A DNA stretch of 64,000 nucleotides from an uncultured Prevotellaceae bacterium (GCA_900316985.1 ONFE01000007.1:43628-107627), one strand, 5' to 3'. Shown: positions 7,688 through 17,215, counted from the stretch's first letter. Made by a program: numbers and translations. Notes: generated from the sequence alone by a model not told the origin.

Positions 7688-10600
7688 TTATTTCTCTTTG
7701 GTTGTTATATCTTTATTCGCTACCCGTTTTCTTCTGCCCATCACGCGCTCTTCTATTTTCTGGAAGATGATGAAGAGTGGGGGGACGATGAAGAGCAGGG
7801 CAATGGTACCGATGAGCATACCGCCGATGGTGCCCACGCCCAGAGAGCGGTTACCATTGGCACCTACACCCACGGAGAAGGCGAGGGGAAGGAGACCGAA
7901 GACCATCGTGAGTGAAGTCATCAGGATAGGACGCAGACGGGCCTTTGCTGCTGAAAGGGCTGCCTCGGTGATGCTCATTCCTTCACGGCGGCGGGTGGAG
8001 GCGAACTCGGTGAGGAGGATGGCGGTCTTGGCAAGAAGACCGATGAGCATGATAAGGCCGGTCTGCATGTAGATATTGTTCTCGAGTCCCCATATCTTCG
8101 CGAAGATGAATGAGCCTGCCAGTCCGAAGGGTACGCTGAGGATGACAGCCAAGGGGATGAACATGCTCTCGTAGAGGGCGCAGAGGATGAGATAGACGAA
8201 CACGATGCAGAGGAGGAACACCATCCATGTGTTTCCCTTAGCCGAGGCTTCCTCGCGTGTCATGCCTCCATATTCGAAGCCGTAACCTTCGGGCAGTACT
8301 TCGGCGGCCGTCTCTTCGATGGCTTCAATGACTTGTCCCGTGCTGTAGCCTTCTTCGGCAGTACCGCCCAGCATGATGGAGGGGAATAGGTTGAAGCGTG
8401 AAAGGGTCTCTGAGCCATAGATACGTGTGAGGGTGACGTACTGTCCGATGGGTGACATCTCGCCTGTGTTGCTCTTCACGTAGATATTGTTGAGTGACTG
8501 CTCGTCCATGCGGAATTCGGGAGAAGCCTGCACCATCACGCGGTAGAGTTTGGTGAAACGGTTGAAGTTGGAGGCATAGGAGCCGCCTATAGAAACTCCG
8601 TTCTGCTTGCATCGGGCTGCATCCACGTCGAGTCGGTATTGAGGGTATTTCGTGGAGAAATTGGTGTAGCAGCGGCTAATCTCCTCACGCTTGTTCAGGG
8701 CATCGATAAATTGGTTGGTATAATGCACGAGGTCTTCGATGGTGCCGCCTTTCTTGTCCTGTACGTGAACCTCAAAACCGTTGATGCGTCCGAAGCCCGG
8801 CAGCATGGCCTGGGTATTGACCTGAATCTTGGCATTGCTGATGTCGGCCGTACGCCGGTAGATTTCTTCCATCACGGCGTTCACGTCGTCGCCTTTTCCC
8901 TTTCGTTCATCCCAGTTCTTCAGTTTCAGCGTGAAGTTTCCGTTGGATGATGATTGCTCGAAGCTGGTACTGTTGCCTGCCACGAGGGAGTAGATGCGGA
9001 GTTGTGGCATGTCCTTGATGCGTTTCTCCACTTCTTTCACGATCTTGAAGGTCTCCTGCAGATTGGTGCCGGGCGAAGCCTGAATGTTGATGAAAACGGT
9101 TCCCATATCCTCGCTGGGTACAAGTCCGGTCTTCGTGGTCTTCATCAGCAGCGAAAGTCCTGCGATGGCTACAAGTACCATGGCTACGGACAGCCAACGG
9201 TGGCGGAAGAGGACTTCCACGGCAGCTTTGTATTTAGTGATCAGCCGTTGGAAGGCTGCATCGAAGGCCATGTGGAAACGGCTGGAGAACGAAAGCTTGT
9301 CACCGTCTTGAGCATGGGGTGTCATAATCAGTGCGCAGAGTGCTGGACTCAGCGTCAGCGCGTTGATGCACGAAATGGCCACGGCAATGGCCATCGTTAG
9401 TCCGAACTGCGTATAGAATTTACCCGTCACACCACCCAAGAAACTGACGGGAATAAATACGGCCATAAACACCAGGGTGGTGGTGATCAGTGCCGAGGTA
9501 ATGCCATGCATGGCGCCTACTGTTGCCTCATAGGGGTCTTGCTCTCCGTCATCGAACTTTGCCTGAACAGCTTCCACCACCACTATGGCATCATCAACGA
9601 CTGTTCCGATGACGAGCACGAGGGCAAAGAGCGTGAGCATGTTGAGCGAGAAACCGATGGCATAGATGAAGGCGAAAGTGCCCACGAGGGATACGATGAT
9701 GGCCACGGCTGGGATGAAGGTGGAACGCATGCTCTGAAGGAATACATAGACCACAAGAATAACCAGCAGCAGGGCTTCGAGCAGCGTCTCCACCACGTTC
9801 TTGATGGAAGCGTCGAGGAAGTCTTTCTTGCTCTCCAGGTCTTCGATGACGATGCCTGGCGGCAGACTCTTGCGGATTTCCTCTACCTCGCGGTCTACGG
9901 CCTTGATAATCTCGTTAGCATTCGAACCACTTACCTGGTTGATCATGATGTTCACGCCGGGATGTCCATTGGTCTCGCCGATGAAGTTGTAGTTGATGGA
10001 GCCCAGTTCCACCCTTGCCACATCCTTGATGCGCAACACGTCACCGTTGGGTAATGCCTTAATGACCATGTTCTCGTAGTCCTGTTCCTCCTCGTATTGT
10101 CCGCGGTATTTGAGCACATACTGGAAGGTGGTTTTCGAATCGGCGCCGAGTGTTCCGGTGGCGGCTTCAATGTTCTGCTCGCCCAGTACGGTATTGATAT
10201 CCGATGGTGAAAGGCCATACTGCGCCATCTTCGCAGGGTCGAGCCAGATACGCATGGAATAGTCGGCACCGATTACGTTCACATCGCCAACGCCCTGAAT
10301 ACGTGAGAGTACGGGCTCGATGTTGATCTTGGTATAGTTGGAAAGGAAATTGCGGTCGAAGGAGTCGTCGGGAGAGTAGAGGGCCAACTGCTTGATGTTG
10401 GTGGACTGTCGTTTACGAACGTTGACGCCCGACTTCGTGACATCGCTTGGCAACCGGCCCAATACCGTAGCCACACGGTTTTGCACGTTGACCATGGCCA
10501 TGTCGGGATCAGTACCCTGTCGGAAAAAGATGCTTACATTGGCGGAACCCGTGTTGGAGGCCGTGGACTGCATGTACATCATACCCTCTACGCCGTTGAT

Positions 10601-10807
10601 TGCCTCTTCGAGCACCACCACCACACTTTTCTGCACAGTAGCGGCATTGGCACCTGTGTAGTTGGCATTCACACGCACGGTAGGCGGCGCTATCTCGGGA
10701 AACTGCTCGAGGGCCAGACGTGAGAGTCCGATGAGTCCGATGAGCACCAGCAGTACGGAGATGACTCCAGCGAGTATGGGGCGGTCAATGAATGTCCTTA
10801 CTTGCAT
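7688..10807 (-). CDS. RND efflux transporter, inner-membrane subunit (AcrB/MexB-like, HAE-1)
   Basis: A 1039-residue protein, the usual length of the family. It starts MQVRTFIDRPILAGVISVLL and has the typical N-terminal ALEQFPEIAPPTVRV, the proton-relay region LVIGTVVDDAIVVVEAVQ (two adjacent Asp in TM4) and GGVTGKFYTQFGLT. A second transmembrane repeat has LIMLIGLLAKTAILLTEFA. It exports hydrophobic compounds or drugs by proton antiport together with the periplasmic adaptor encoded 7 bp upstream. No TolC-type channel gene is adjacent, so the channel is presumably encoded elsewhere. Confidence 0.95.
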   Translation of the reverse strand: MQVRTFIDRPILAGVISVLLVLIGLIGLSRLALEQFPEIAPPTVRVNANYTGANAATVQKSVVVVLEEAINGVEGMMYMQSTASNTGSANVSIFFRQGTDPDMAMVNVQNRVATVLGRLPSDVTKSGVNVRKRQSTNIKQLALYSPDDSFDRNFLSNYTKINIEPVLSRIQGVGDVNVIGADYSMRIWLDPAKMAQYGLSPSDINTVLGEQNIEAATGTLGADSKTTFQYVLKYRGQYEEEQDYENMVIKALPNGDVLRIKDVARVELGSINYNFIGETNGHPGVNIMINQVSGSNANEIIKAVDREVEEIRKSLPPGIVIEDLESKKDFLDASIKNVVETLLEALLLVILVVYVFLQSMRSTFIPAVAIIVSLVGTFAFIYAIGFSLNMLTLFALVLVIGTVVDDAIVVVEAVQAKFDDGEQDPYEATVGAMHGITSALITTTLVFMAVFIPVSFLGGVTGKFYTQFGLTMAIAVAISCINALTLSPALCALIMTPHAQDGDKLSFSSRFHMAFDAAFQRLITKYKAAVEVLFRHRWLSVAMVLVAIAGLSLLMKTTKTGLVPSEDMGTVFINIQASPGTNLQETFKIVKEVEKRIKDMPQLRIYSLVAGNSTSFEQSSSNGNFTLKLKNWDERKGKGDDVNAVMEEIYRRTADISNAKIQVNTQAMLPGFGRINGFEVHVQDKKGGTIEDLVHYTNQFIDALNKREEISRCYTNFSTKYPQYRLDVDAARCKQNGVSIGGSYASNFNRFTKLYRVMVQASPEFRMDEQSLNNIYVKSNTGEMSPIGQYVTLTRIYGSETLSRFNLFPSIMLGGTAEEGYSTGQVIEAIEETAAEVLPEGYGFEYGGMTREEASAKGNTWMVFLLCIVFVYLILCALYESMFIPLAVILSVPFGLAGSFIFAKIWGLENNIYMQTGLIMLIGLLAKTAILLTEFASTRRREGMSITEAALSAAKARLRPILMTSLTMVFGLLPLAFSVGVGANGNRSLGVGTIGGMLIGTIALLFIVPPLFIIFQKIEERVMGRRKRVANKDITTKEK

Positions 10808-10814
10808 TACCTTT

Positions 10815-11918
10815 TTACTTTTTTACCTTTATTTCTACACCGTCTTTCACGAGTCCGGCACCTTCTGCCACGATGATGTCACCCGGTTTCAGTCCGCCCG
10901 TCACAATATAGTCGGAACCATTGTTCAGGCGGAAGACCTCCACGGGTGTGGATTTAGTCTTGCCGTCCACAATCCGATAGACGAAGACACGGTTCTGAAG
11001 TTCATAGGTGGCAGATTGCGGAATCACGATGCAGTCATTCTGTACGGAAGAGATGACCACTTGCGCATTGCCGCCGTTGTGGAGCAGATGTTCGTTGTTG
11101 GGGAAGGTGGCTCGTATGCGTACGGCTCCGGTGTTGTCATCCACGATACCGCTGACAGCATCGATTCTTCCCAGATGGCCGTAAGGCTTTCCATTGCTCA
11201 TCAACAGTTCTACGGAAGGTGTCTGTTTAATGAAATTGCTCATGGTGCCATATTGCTGCAACAGGTCAATGCTCTGGTTCTCTGTGATACTGAAATATGC
11301 GTAGATCTCGCTGTCGTCGGAGATGGTGACCAATGGTTCGGAAATGGAACTGCTCACCAGGGCACCTACATGATAGGGAATCATACCAGCCACACCGTTC
11401 ATCGCACTACGTACCACGGTGTAGGAGAGGTTGTTGCGGGCATTGAGTTCCTGGGCTTTTGCCAGCGAAAGGGCTGCCCGTGCCTCCTGTAGGGCATTCT
11501 GCTGGGTCTTCACTTCGAAATCGGACACCACTTTGTTATTCTCCAGCGCACGGGCACTCTCCATGTTCAATTGTGCCGTGGCCAGACGGGCCTTTGCACT
11601 CTCCACATTGGCGGATGCTACCTGCAGGGCAGCGCGATAGGGAACCTGGTCGATGATGAATAGGGGCTGTCCTTTATGCACCTTGTCGCCTTCATTGATG
11701 CAGATGCGCATGATGTTTCCGCTGATTTGCGGACGTACCTCCACAATCTGCCTACCCGTGAGTCGGGCGGTGTAACGGCTTTTCAAAGTTTGTGTGGAGC
11801 GTTCTACTTTCATGGTTTTATAGTCGGGCTTCGATTCAGGGCGTTTGCCTTTCTCCGTACACGAAAGGAGAAGCATTCCTGCCAGTATCCAGATGAATGT
11901 TTGTGTGATGTATTTCAT
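10815..11918 (-). CDS. RND efflux periplasmic adaptor (membrane fusion protein, AcrA/MexA-like)
   Basis: A 367-residue lipoprotein (LLLSC, Cys20). It has the lipoyl/barrel-sandwich motif VRPQISGNIMRICINEGDKV, then a coiled-coil hairpin rich in Ala/Leu (SANVESAKARLATAQ), the return strand SAMNGVAGMIPYHVG, and a C-terminal GLKPGDIIVAEG. It bridges the inner-membrane pump to an outer-membrane channel. It is the first gene of the efflux operon, followed 7 bp later by the pump gene. No local repressor gene is visible. Confidence 0.93.
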   Translation of the reverse strand: MKYITQTFIWILAGMLLLSCTEKGKRPESKPDYKTMKVERSTQTLKSRYTARLTGRQIVEVRPQISGNIMRICINEGDKVHKGQPLFIIDQVPYRAALQVASANVESAKARLATAQLNMESARALENNKVVSDFEVKTQQNALQEARAALSLAKAQELNARNNLSYTVVRSAMNGVAGMIPYHVGALVSSSISEPLVTISDDSEIYAYFSITENQSIDLLQQYGTMSNFIKQTPSVELLMSNGKPYGHLGRIDAVSGIVDDNTGAVRIRATFPNNEHLLHNGGNAQVVISSVQNDCIVIPQSATYELQNRVFVYRIVDGKTKSTPVEVFRLNNGSDYIVTGGLKPGDIIVAEGAGLVKDGVEIKVKK

Positions 11919-12016
11919 GAGTGATAAAAACTTTCAGTTTTTTGACGTAAAAAATGCCCCTTTGTTTAAATAGGATTCCCGTCTTTTAGGATTAGTTAAG
12001 ATTTGGGCAAACAACA

Positions 12017-12047
12017 AGGGCTGCATCATCTTCATGACACAGCCCTT
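12017..12047 (-). terminator. Hairpin terminator after tyrA
   Basis: AAGGGCTG (12017-12024) pairs with CAGCCCTT (12040-12047), with an inner stem GTCAT/ATGAT closing a 4-base loop. It lies 5 bp beyond the tyrA stop codon. The minus-strand tail GTTGTTTG is only weakly U-rich. Confidence 0.6.
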
Positions 12048-12051
12048 TGTT

Positions 12052-12846
12052 TTATTTCTTTATCTCAATATCGCGCCTTACATTGTTGCGTATTTTCGTA
12101 AGGTATCTTTTCATACCATCAGCGTCCTTGTTGTCGATGATTTCTAACAGTTCCTTCAACTCCGTACGTATCTGAGCTACGTTCTCGGAAGTATAGGGAT
12201 TGAAGAGCACTTCCTGCAGGAGATAGTCATCCTCGTTGAGCACACCCTTGGCGATGCGCATGTGGCGCTTGAAGGTGGTTCCCGGTGCATCCTGATGCTT
12301 CATGACAGCCGCGAATACAAAGGTGGAGACGAAAGGAATGGAAAGGGAGTAGGCCACCGTGCGGTCGTGCTCCTCGAAGGTGTACTCGTAGATGTTGAGT
12401 CCCAGACGGGTGTAGAGGTCCTTGAAGAAGATGCGGCCGATGAAGTCACCCTCGTTGATGATGATGGCATTCTCCTCGGAGAGTTGGTTGAGGTTGGCAA
12501 ATGTGGGGCCGAACATAGGGTGGGTGCTCACATAGTGCATCCCTGTGGTTTCGTAAAATTCTTTCAGACCTGTTTTCACGGAGGAGATATCGCTGAGGAT
12601 ACACTCTTTCGGGAGATGGGGAATCACTTCCTGGAAGGCAGGAATGGTGTATTTTACCGTCACGGCATTGATGCAGAGTTCGGGCTGGAACTCATCGATT
12701 TCTTCGAGTTTGGTGAAGCGCAGGGTATTATAGGTAAAACGAAGACGCTTGGGATCGCGCTCATAGACCGCCACTTCGTGTTCGAAACTGAGCAGGTCGA
12801 TGAAGAACGATCCCATTTTTCCTGCTCCTAATATTAGTATTTTCAT
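12052..12846 (-). CDS. tyrA: Prephenate dehydrogenase
   Basis: A 264-residue NAD(P)-dependent enzyme making 4-hydroxyphenylpyruvate from prephenate (tyrosine branch). The N-terminus MKILILGAGKMGSFFIDLL contains the Rossmann GxGxxG (residues 7-12). SDISSVKTG and HYVSTHPMFGPTF carry the conserved prephenate-binding Ser and His. It has no fused chorismate mutase, which is instead carried by the DAHP synthase upstream. It is the last gene of the aromatic operon, so its expression should follow the attenuator near 16117-16213. Confidence 0.92.
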   Translation of the reverse strand: MKILILGAGKMGSFFIDLLSFEHEVAVYERDPKRLRFTYNTLRFTKLEEIDEFQPELCINAVTVKYTIPAFQEVIPHLPKECILSDISSVKTGLKEFYETTGMHYVSTHPMFGPTFANLNQLSEENAIIINEGDFIGRIFFKDLYTRLGLNIYEYTFEEHDRTVAYSLSIPFVSTFVFAAVMKHQDAPGTTFKRHMRIAKGVLNEDDYLLQEVLFNPYTSENVAQIRTELKELLEIIDNKDADGMKRYLTKIRNNVRRDIEIKK

Positions 12847-12880
12847 ATTGAAAGACTATATATAATCTGGTATGAGTACC

Positions 12881-12921
12881 TACTCCCCGCCCTCATAGGG
12901 AGGGGCAGGGGGAGGGTCTTT
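12881..12921. repeat. GC-rich palindromic repeat between the DAHP synthase gene and tyrA
   Basis: An intergenic copy of the family, with CCCCGCCCTC, AGGGAGGGG and GGGAGGGTCTTTTTT. A hairpin here could reduce transcription into tyrA. Confidence 0.55.
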
Positions 12922-12927
12922 TTTATT

Positions 12928-13992
12928 TTATTTGTTTATTATCTCTATCTGCTGGCGCACACTCTCTTGGTGAATGGCCTCATAGATGGTCTTCACAAAT
13001 TCGGCATCCATTCCGCAGAGCACGCCCTGTGCACCGCGCTTGTCGAGAATCTCGTTATAGCGCTTGGCCTGTAGCACGGTCATGTTGTGTTCCTTTTTGT
13101 ATTGTCCGATTTCGCGGCAGACGCGCATCCGCTTGGAAAGGATGTCCATGATGGAGTTGTCTATCTGGTCAATCTGCTTACGCAACTGGCTGATGCCTTC
13201 GGTGGTGATAGTCTCATCACGAATCACAAGCAGCGAGAGAATGTAGTCGAGCACATCGGGAGTCACCTGCTGTTTTGCATCACTCCAGGCCCCGTCGGGA
13301 TCGCAATGGCTTTCGATGATAAGACCGTCAGCACCCAGGTCCATGGCCTGCTGGCAAAGGGGAGCGATGAGGTCGCGGCGTCCACCGATATGCGAGGGGT
13401 CGCAGATGATGGGCAGTTCGGGAATACGGCGACGGAGTTCGATGGGAATCTGCCACATGGGCGTGTTACGATAGATGGTCTTGTCATAGCTGGAGAAACC
13501 ACGGTGGATAGCTCCGAGTTTCTTTACGCCGGCACCGTTCAGACGCAGGAGGGCACCGATCCAAAGTTCCAAGTCGGGGTTCACGGGGTTTTTCACGAAT
13601 ACCGGAACGTCCACGCCCTTCAGGGCATCAGCCAATGCCTGCATGGCGAAAGGATTAGCCGTGGTACGGGCACCAATCCATAGGATGTCGATACCATATT
13701 TCAAGGCCAGTTCCACGTGTTCGGGTGTAGCTACTTCGGTAGAAACAAGCATGCCAGTTTCTTTCTTTACCTGTTGCATCCAAGGCAGTGCCTTCTCACC
13801 GTGGCCTTCGAAACCGCCTGGTTTTGTGCGTGGCTTCCAAATACCGGCGCGGAAGTTATGACATCCGAGACTGGCCAGTTGTTTGGCAGTGTTCATCACT
13901 TGCTCTTCGGTTTCAGCCGAACAAGGGCCTGCAATCACGAATGGGCGGACATTGTCACTTGGAAGATTTAGCTTTTCTAATTCGAGTTCCAT
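12928..13992 (-). CDS. Bifunctional 3-deoxy-7-phosphoheptulonate synthase / chorismate mutase
   Basis: A 354-residue fusion. The N-terminal type I-beta DAHP synthase (about 1-255) has VIAGPCSAETEEQV, FRAGIWKPRTKPGGFEG, IGARTTANPFAMQ and CDPSHIGGRR with its conserved metal Cys/His. The C-terminal AroQ chorismate mutase (about 265-354) has LRKQIDQIDNSIMDILSKRM and IGQYKKEHN. It catalyses the entry step of the shikimate pathway and the chorismate-to-prephenate step. In this class the mutase domain often carries the feedback site. It is placed between the aminotransferase and tyrA in the operon. Confidence 0.93.
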   Translation of the reverse strand: MELELEKLNLPSDNVRPFVIAGPCSAETEEQVMNTAKQLASLGCHNFRAGIWKPRTKPGGFEGHGEKALPWMQQVKKETGMLVSTEVATPEHVELALKYGIDILWIGARTTANPFAMQALADALKGVDVPVFVKNPVNPDLELWIGALLRLNGAGVKKLGAIHRGFSSYDKTIYRNTPMWQIPIELRRRIPELPIICDPSHIGGRRDLIAPLCQQAMDLGADGLIIESHCDPDGAWSDAKQQVTPDVLDYILSLLVIRDETITTEGISQLRKQIDQIDNSIMDILSKRMRVCREIGQYKKEHNMTVLQAKRYNEILDKRGAQGVLCGMDAEFVKTIYEAIHQESVRQQIEIINK

Positions 13993-14077
13993 ATTGTTTT
14001 GTTTTCTTGATTATTTTTTAGATGTTCTGGGATTCTAGAAATTCTAGATGTTCTAGATATTCTAGGGGGACTAGGAA

Positions 14078-15262
14078 TTACCATTCAAGGGCTTTGATGC
14101 GCTGCAGGGCTTCACGGATTTTGTCATCTTTGGCGCAGAGGGAGATGCGGATATAGCGCTCACCGTTGGAGCCGAAGATGAAGCCTGGCGTGATGAAAAC
14201 ACGTGCATCATGGAGTACACGCTCAGTGAGCTCTTCCACATGTTGGTATTTCTCGGGAATCTTACCCCAAAGGAACATACCCACCTGCTGCTTGTCGAAG
14301 GTGCAGCCAAGGGTTGTCATAATCTCCTCGGCAATCTCACGACGGCGGCGGTAGGTCGTGATATTTGCCTCACGATGCCATTCTACATCATTGTTCTGCA
14401 GGGCTTCAGCAGCAGCCAATTGGATGCCGCGGAATGTTCCGCTGTCGATATTACTCTTGATTTTCAGAATCCACGAGATGAATGCCTTGTTGGTGCAGCA
14501 CATACCTACACGCCATCCGGGCATGTTGTGACTTTTTGACATAGAGTTGAACTCGATGCAACAGTCTTTGGCACCAGGTACCTGCAACAGAGAGAGGGGC
14601 TTGTCATTGAGAATGAAAGAGTAGGGGTTGTCATTCACTACTACGATGCCGTGCTTTTTGGCAAAAGCCACCAAACGTTCGTAGGTCTTCATCTGAGCAG
14701 CACCGCCAGTGGGCATGTTGGGATAGTTGGTCCACATCAGTTTCACCCGTGAGAGGTCCATTTTCTCAAGGCCTTCGAAATCGGGCTGCCATCCGTCGTT
14801 TTCCAACAGATTGTAATTGACCACTTTGGCACCGAGTATTTTCGAAAGAGATGTATAGGTGGGATATCCGGGATTGGGAACCAACACTTCATCGCCGGGA
14901 TTGACAAAAGCCAAGGTGGTGTGCAAGATACCTTCCTTCGAACCGATGAGCGGCTGTATTTCAGTCTTGGGGTCCAGTTCCACGCCATACCATTTCTTAT
15001 AAAAGGCAGCCATTGCATTGCGCAGTTCGGGCGTTCCCATTGTGGGCTGATAGCCGTGGGCATTGGGATCGTTAGCCACTTCGCAAAGCTTGTCAATTGT
15101 ACGCTTTGAGGGCGGCATGTCCGGACTACCGATAGCCAGGCTCACGATGTCTTTTCCTTCGGCATTGAGTTGAGCCACTTCTTTCAGTTTGCGACTGAAG
15201 TAGTATTCTTGTACAAGCGAAAGCCTGTCGGCTGGCTGGATGTTAGGCTGATTGTTTTCCAT
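14078..15262 (-). CDS. PLP-dependent class I/II aminotransferase (aromatic/aspartate type)
   Basis: A 394-residue fold-type I aminotransferase. Motifs include AIGSPDMPP, HGYQPTMGTPELRNAMA, PNPGYPTYTSL, VVNDNPYSF and NSMSKSHNMPGWRVGMC, whose Lys is the PLP anchor. It overlaps the 3' end of pheA by 20 bp, indicating translational coupling. In this context it should transaminate phenylpyruvate and 4-hydroxyphenylpyruvate to Phe and Tyr. The sequence also resembles LL-diaminopimelate aminotransferases, so the substrate is inferred from the operon. A run of TTCTAG words at about 9 bp spacing (14031-14065) lies just upstream of the stop-proximal intergenic boundary with the DAHP synthase gene. Confidence 0.88.
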   Translation of the reverse strand: MENNQPNIQPADRLSLVQEYYFSRKLKEVAQLNAEGKDIVSLAIGSPDMPPSKRTIDKLCEVANDPNAHGYQPTMGTPELRNAMAAFYKKWYGVELDPKTEIQPLIGSKEGILHTTLAFVNPGDEVLVPNPGYPTYTSLSKILGAKVVNYNLLENDGWQPDFEGLEKMDLSRVKLMWTNYPNMPTGGAAQMKTYERLVAFAKKHGIVVVNDNPYSFILNDKPLSLLQVPGAKDCCIEFNSMSKSHNMPGWRVGMCCTNKAFISWILKIKSNIDSGTFRGIQLAAAEALQNNDVEWHREANITTYRRRREIAEEIMTTLGCTFDKQQVGMFLWGKIPEKYQHVEELTERVLHDARVFITPGFIFGSNGERYIRISLCAKDDKIREALQRIKALEW

Positions 15263-16085
15263 CTTGATATTCTCCTAATACTTTAAGTTCTTTTGTTAAA
15301 GGCATGATAGCGTCTATCGACTGGCGATAGCGGGTAATGTTGTCGTACATCACGTCGATGTAGAACAGGTATTCCCATTCGTGACCGATAATGGGCAGCG
15401 ACTGGATTTTTGTAAGGTTGATTTTATAGAAACTCAGAATGCTGAGCACTTGCGAGAGCGAACCTTCCTCATGAGGCAGAGAGAACACTAAAGATGCTTT
15501 GTTCGCCTTGTCGATAGGACGAAGGAAGTCGGCCTTGCGAGGATCGCATTCTACAAGAAAGCGGGTGAAGTTGTGCTTGTTGTCCTCGATGTTGTTTTCC
15601 AGGATCTTCATGCCGTTCATCTTGGCAGCTTCCGCGTGACAAATGGCCGCCATTCCCCGTAATTGATGTTCATGGATATACTGGGCGGCTCCGGCGGTGT
15701 CCTCTACTTCTACGGCTTTCAGGGTGGGGTGGTTGCTGAGGTATTGGCGGCACTGCATCAAGGCCACGGGATGGGAATGAACCTCAGTGATGGTGTCCCA
15801 GTTGTCTTCAGGCAGACAGCAGATGCAATGGGAGATGTGAAGCTTGTGTTCGCCTACGACGGCGGTACCAGAGTCGCGTAACAGTTCATAGTTGTGGAGC
15901 AGGCTACCGGCGATGGTGTTTTCGATGGCGGTCATACCGATGCAGGTGGGGTCGCGCTTGATATTCTCGAACACCTGTTCGAAAGTGGAACAGCAGATTA
16001 ATTGAATCTGTTCACCCTCAAAGTACTGGTGTGCGGCGATGTCGTGGAACGACCCGAGCTCTCCCTGTATGGCTATTCTCTTCAT
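15243..16085 (-). CDS. pheA: Prephenate dehydratase
   Basis: A 280-residue monofunctional enzyme converting prephenate to phenylpyruvate. The N-terminus is IAIQGELGSFHDIAAHQYF, followed by ENTIAGSLLHNYELL and HNFTRFLVE with the TRF catalytic motif. A C-terminal ACT domain (about 195-275) has SLVFSLPHEEGSLSQVLSIL and is the expected Phe-binding regulatory part. The usual ESRP motif reads QSLP here. It is the first gene of the operon, behind a leader of about 200 nt carrying mutually exclusive hairpins. Confidence 0.93.
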   Translation of the reverse strand: MKRIAIQGELGSFHDIAAHQYFEGEQIQLICCSTFEQVFENIKRDPTCIGMTAIENTIAGSLLHNYELLRDSGTAVVGEHKLHISHCICCLPEDNWDTITEVHSHPVALMQCRQYLSNHPTLKAVEVEDTAGAAQYIHEHQLRGMAAICHAEAAKMNGMKILENNIEDNKHNFTRFLVECDPRKADFLRPIDKANKASLVFSLPHEEGSLSQVLSILSFYKINLTKIQSLPIIGHEWEYLFYIDVMYDNITRYRQSIDAIMPLTKELKVLGEYQDGKQSA

Positions 16086-16116
16086 ATTTTATTCTTAATT
16101 CTTAAATTCTACATTC

Positions 16117-16213
16117 GAAAAAGTCCCACCTCATTGTTGTGAAGCGGGACCTTAACGTATTTTGTTTTCGTTTTGTCTATAAGTTGAAATTTACACGCAA
16201 CTTCCCGCTTCAC
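16117..16213 (-). promoter_or_regulatory. Attenuator-like leader of the pheA operon (terminator / antiterminator pair)
   Basis: In the minus-strand leader RNA, GTGAAGCGGGA (16213-16203) can pair perfectly, 11 bp, with TCCCGCTTCAC (16149-16139). The same downstream segment, as GTCCCGCTTCA (16150-16140), can instead pair over 11 positions (two G-U pairs) with TGAGGTGGGAC (16133-16123). The loop is CAACAA and the stem is followed directly by TTTTTC, an intrinsic terminator. The two structures exclude each other. The signal (Phe, tRNA, protein or leader translation) is not evident. A GTG-initiated frame from 16213 runs through the leader, but it is not rich in Phe. Confidence 0.72.
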
Positions 16214-16295
16214 AGTTTCCTGCAAAGTAAAAATAGAAGTAATAGAAAGATGCGTATGACTTATTCATAACTCTATTGATTTTTAAATTCGGGTG

Positions 16296-16327
16296 CAAAT
16301 TTATAACTTTTATTTGATTCCGACAAA
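16296..16327 (-). promoter_or_regulatory. Promoter of the pheA operon
   Basis: On the minus strand, TTTG (16327-16324), a 20 bp spacer, then TAAATTTG (16303-16296). Transcription from here would include the whole attenuator. Confidence 0.75.
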
Positions 16328-16395
16328 CTTTTTGCAAGATTTTTTGCGTTTTGCCTTACATTTTTACTTTTTAGTTCGGATATGGATTTGCCGCC

Positions 16396-17190
16396 TTATT
16401 CTTCTGTCTTCTCAATTTCCTGTAATTTCGCCAGATCTTCCTCAGCGCCTTGCTGGTCACCCGTCTTCTTTTTCAGCTCGGCTCTTTCCCGGTAGCCTTC
16501 TATGGAGAACGGGTTTTGTTCTATTACCTTATTATACCACGAAAGAGCCTTGTCGTATTTTCCCTTGGCTATTTCCACCTGAGCTTTCAGAATCAGCACG
16601 TCTTCAACGTCATCAGCCCGTTCCATCAGCCACTGGCAGTCTTTCTCGGCTTCATCTGTTTCGCCTTGTTCCAGCAGCAGATGTGCCCTCATCAAATAGG
16701 CGTCAGCATAGTTCTCGTTTTGGGCAATGGCACGGGTGAACATGGCAATGGCATTGGTAATGTCTTCCTGGCCCATACACGCTCGGCCGTAAAGATAATA
16801 CACCTCGGGATTCTCCTTCGAAAGTAGTAACCCCTTTTCACAAGCCGAAGCCATGGCGCCGTAGTCTTCCATCAGGAATGCCACCTGAGCCATCCTCAGC
16901 AGGATGTTTTCATTTTCGGGCTCTGCTTCATGTAATATTTGGAGTTGCTCATACGAAGCCGTCAATTCATTATTCTGCAAGAGTGCCTGCGACAGATAGT
17001 CGCGGCATTCCAGATCTTCCCTAATGTTCAATGCGTGGTTCAGACAACGAATGGCCTGTTGCCATTGTCCGGTTTTCAGGGCCTTGACACCATCATATTT
17101 CAGAATGTCGAAATTCTTCTGTTCGTCAGCCAGACGTTTCTCTTCAGAGTTCTCTTCCTTGACTCCGAACAATGCTTTCAGGAAATTCAT
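16396..17190 (-). CDS. Tetratricopeptide-repeat protein
   Basis: A 264-residue all-helical protein with several TPR motifs, for example WQQAIRCLNHALNIREDLEC, PEVYYLYGRACMGQ, YADAYLMRAHLLLEQGETDE and YDKALSWYNKVIEQNPFSIE. It has no signal peptide, so it is probably cytoplasmic and a scaffold for protein contacts. It is followed on the same strand by the aromatic operon, which has its own promoter. The partner is unknown. Confidence 0.8.
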   Translation of the reverse strand: MNFLKALFGVKEENSEEKRLADEQKNFDILKYDGVKALKTGQWQQAIRCLNHALNIREDLECRDYLSQALLQNNELTASYEQLQILHEAEPENENILLRMAQVAFLMEDYGAMASACEKGLLLSKENPEVYYLYGRACMGQEDITNAIAMFTRAIAQNENYADAYLMRAHLLLEQGETDEAEKDCQWLMERADDVEDVLILKAQVEIAKGKYDKALSWYNKVIEQNPFSIEGYRERAELKKKTGDQQGAEEDLAKLQEIEKTEE

Positions 17191-17215
17191 GTTGTTTTGC
17201 TTTTAATGATAAAGA

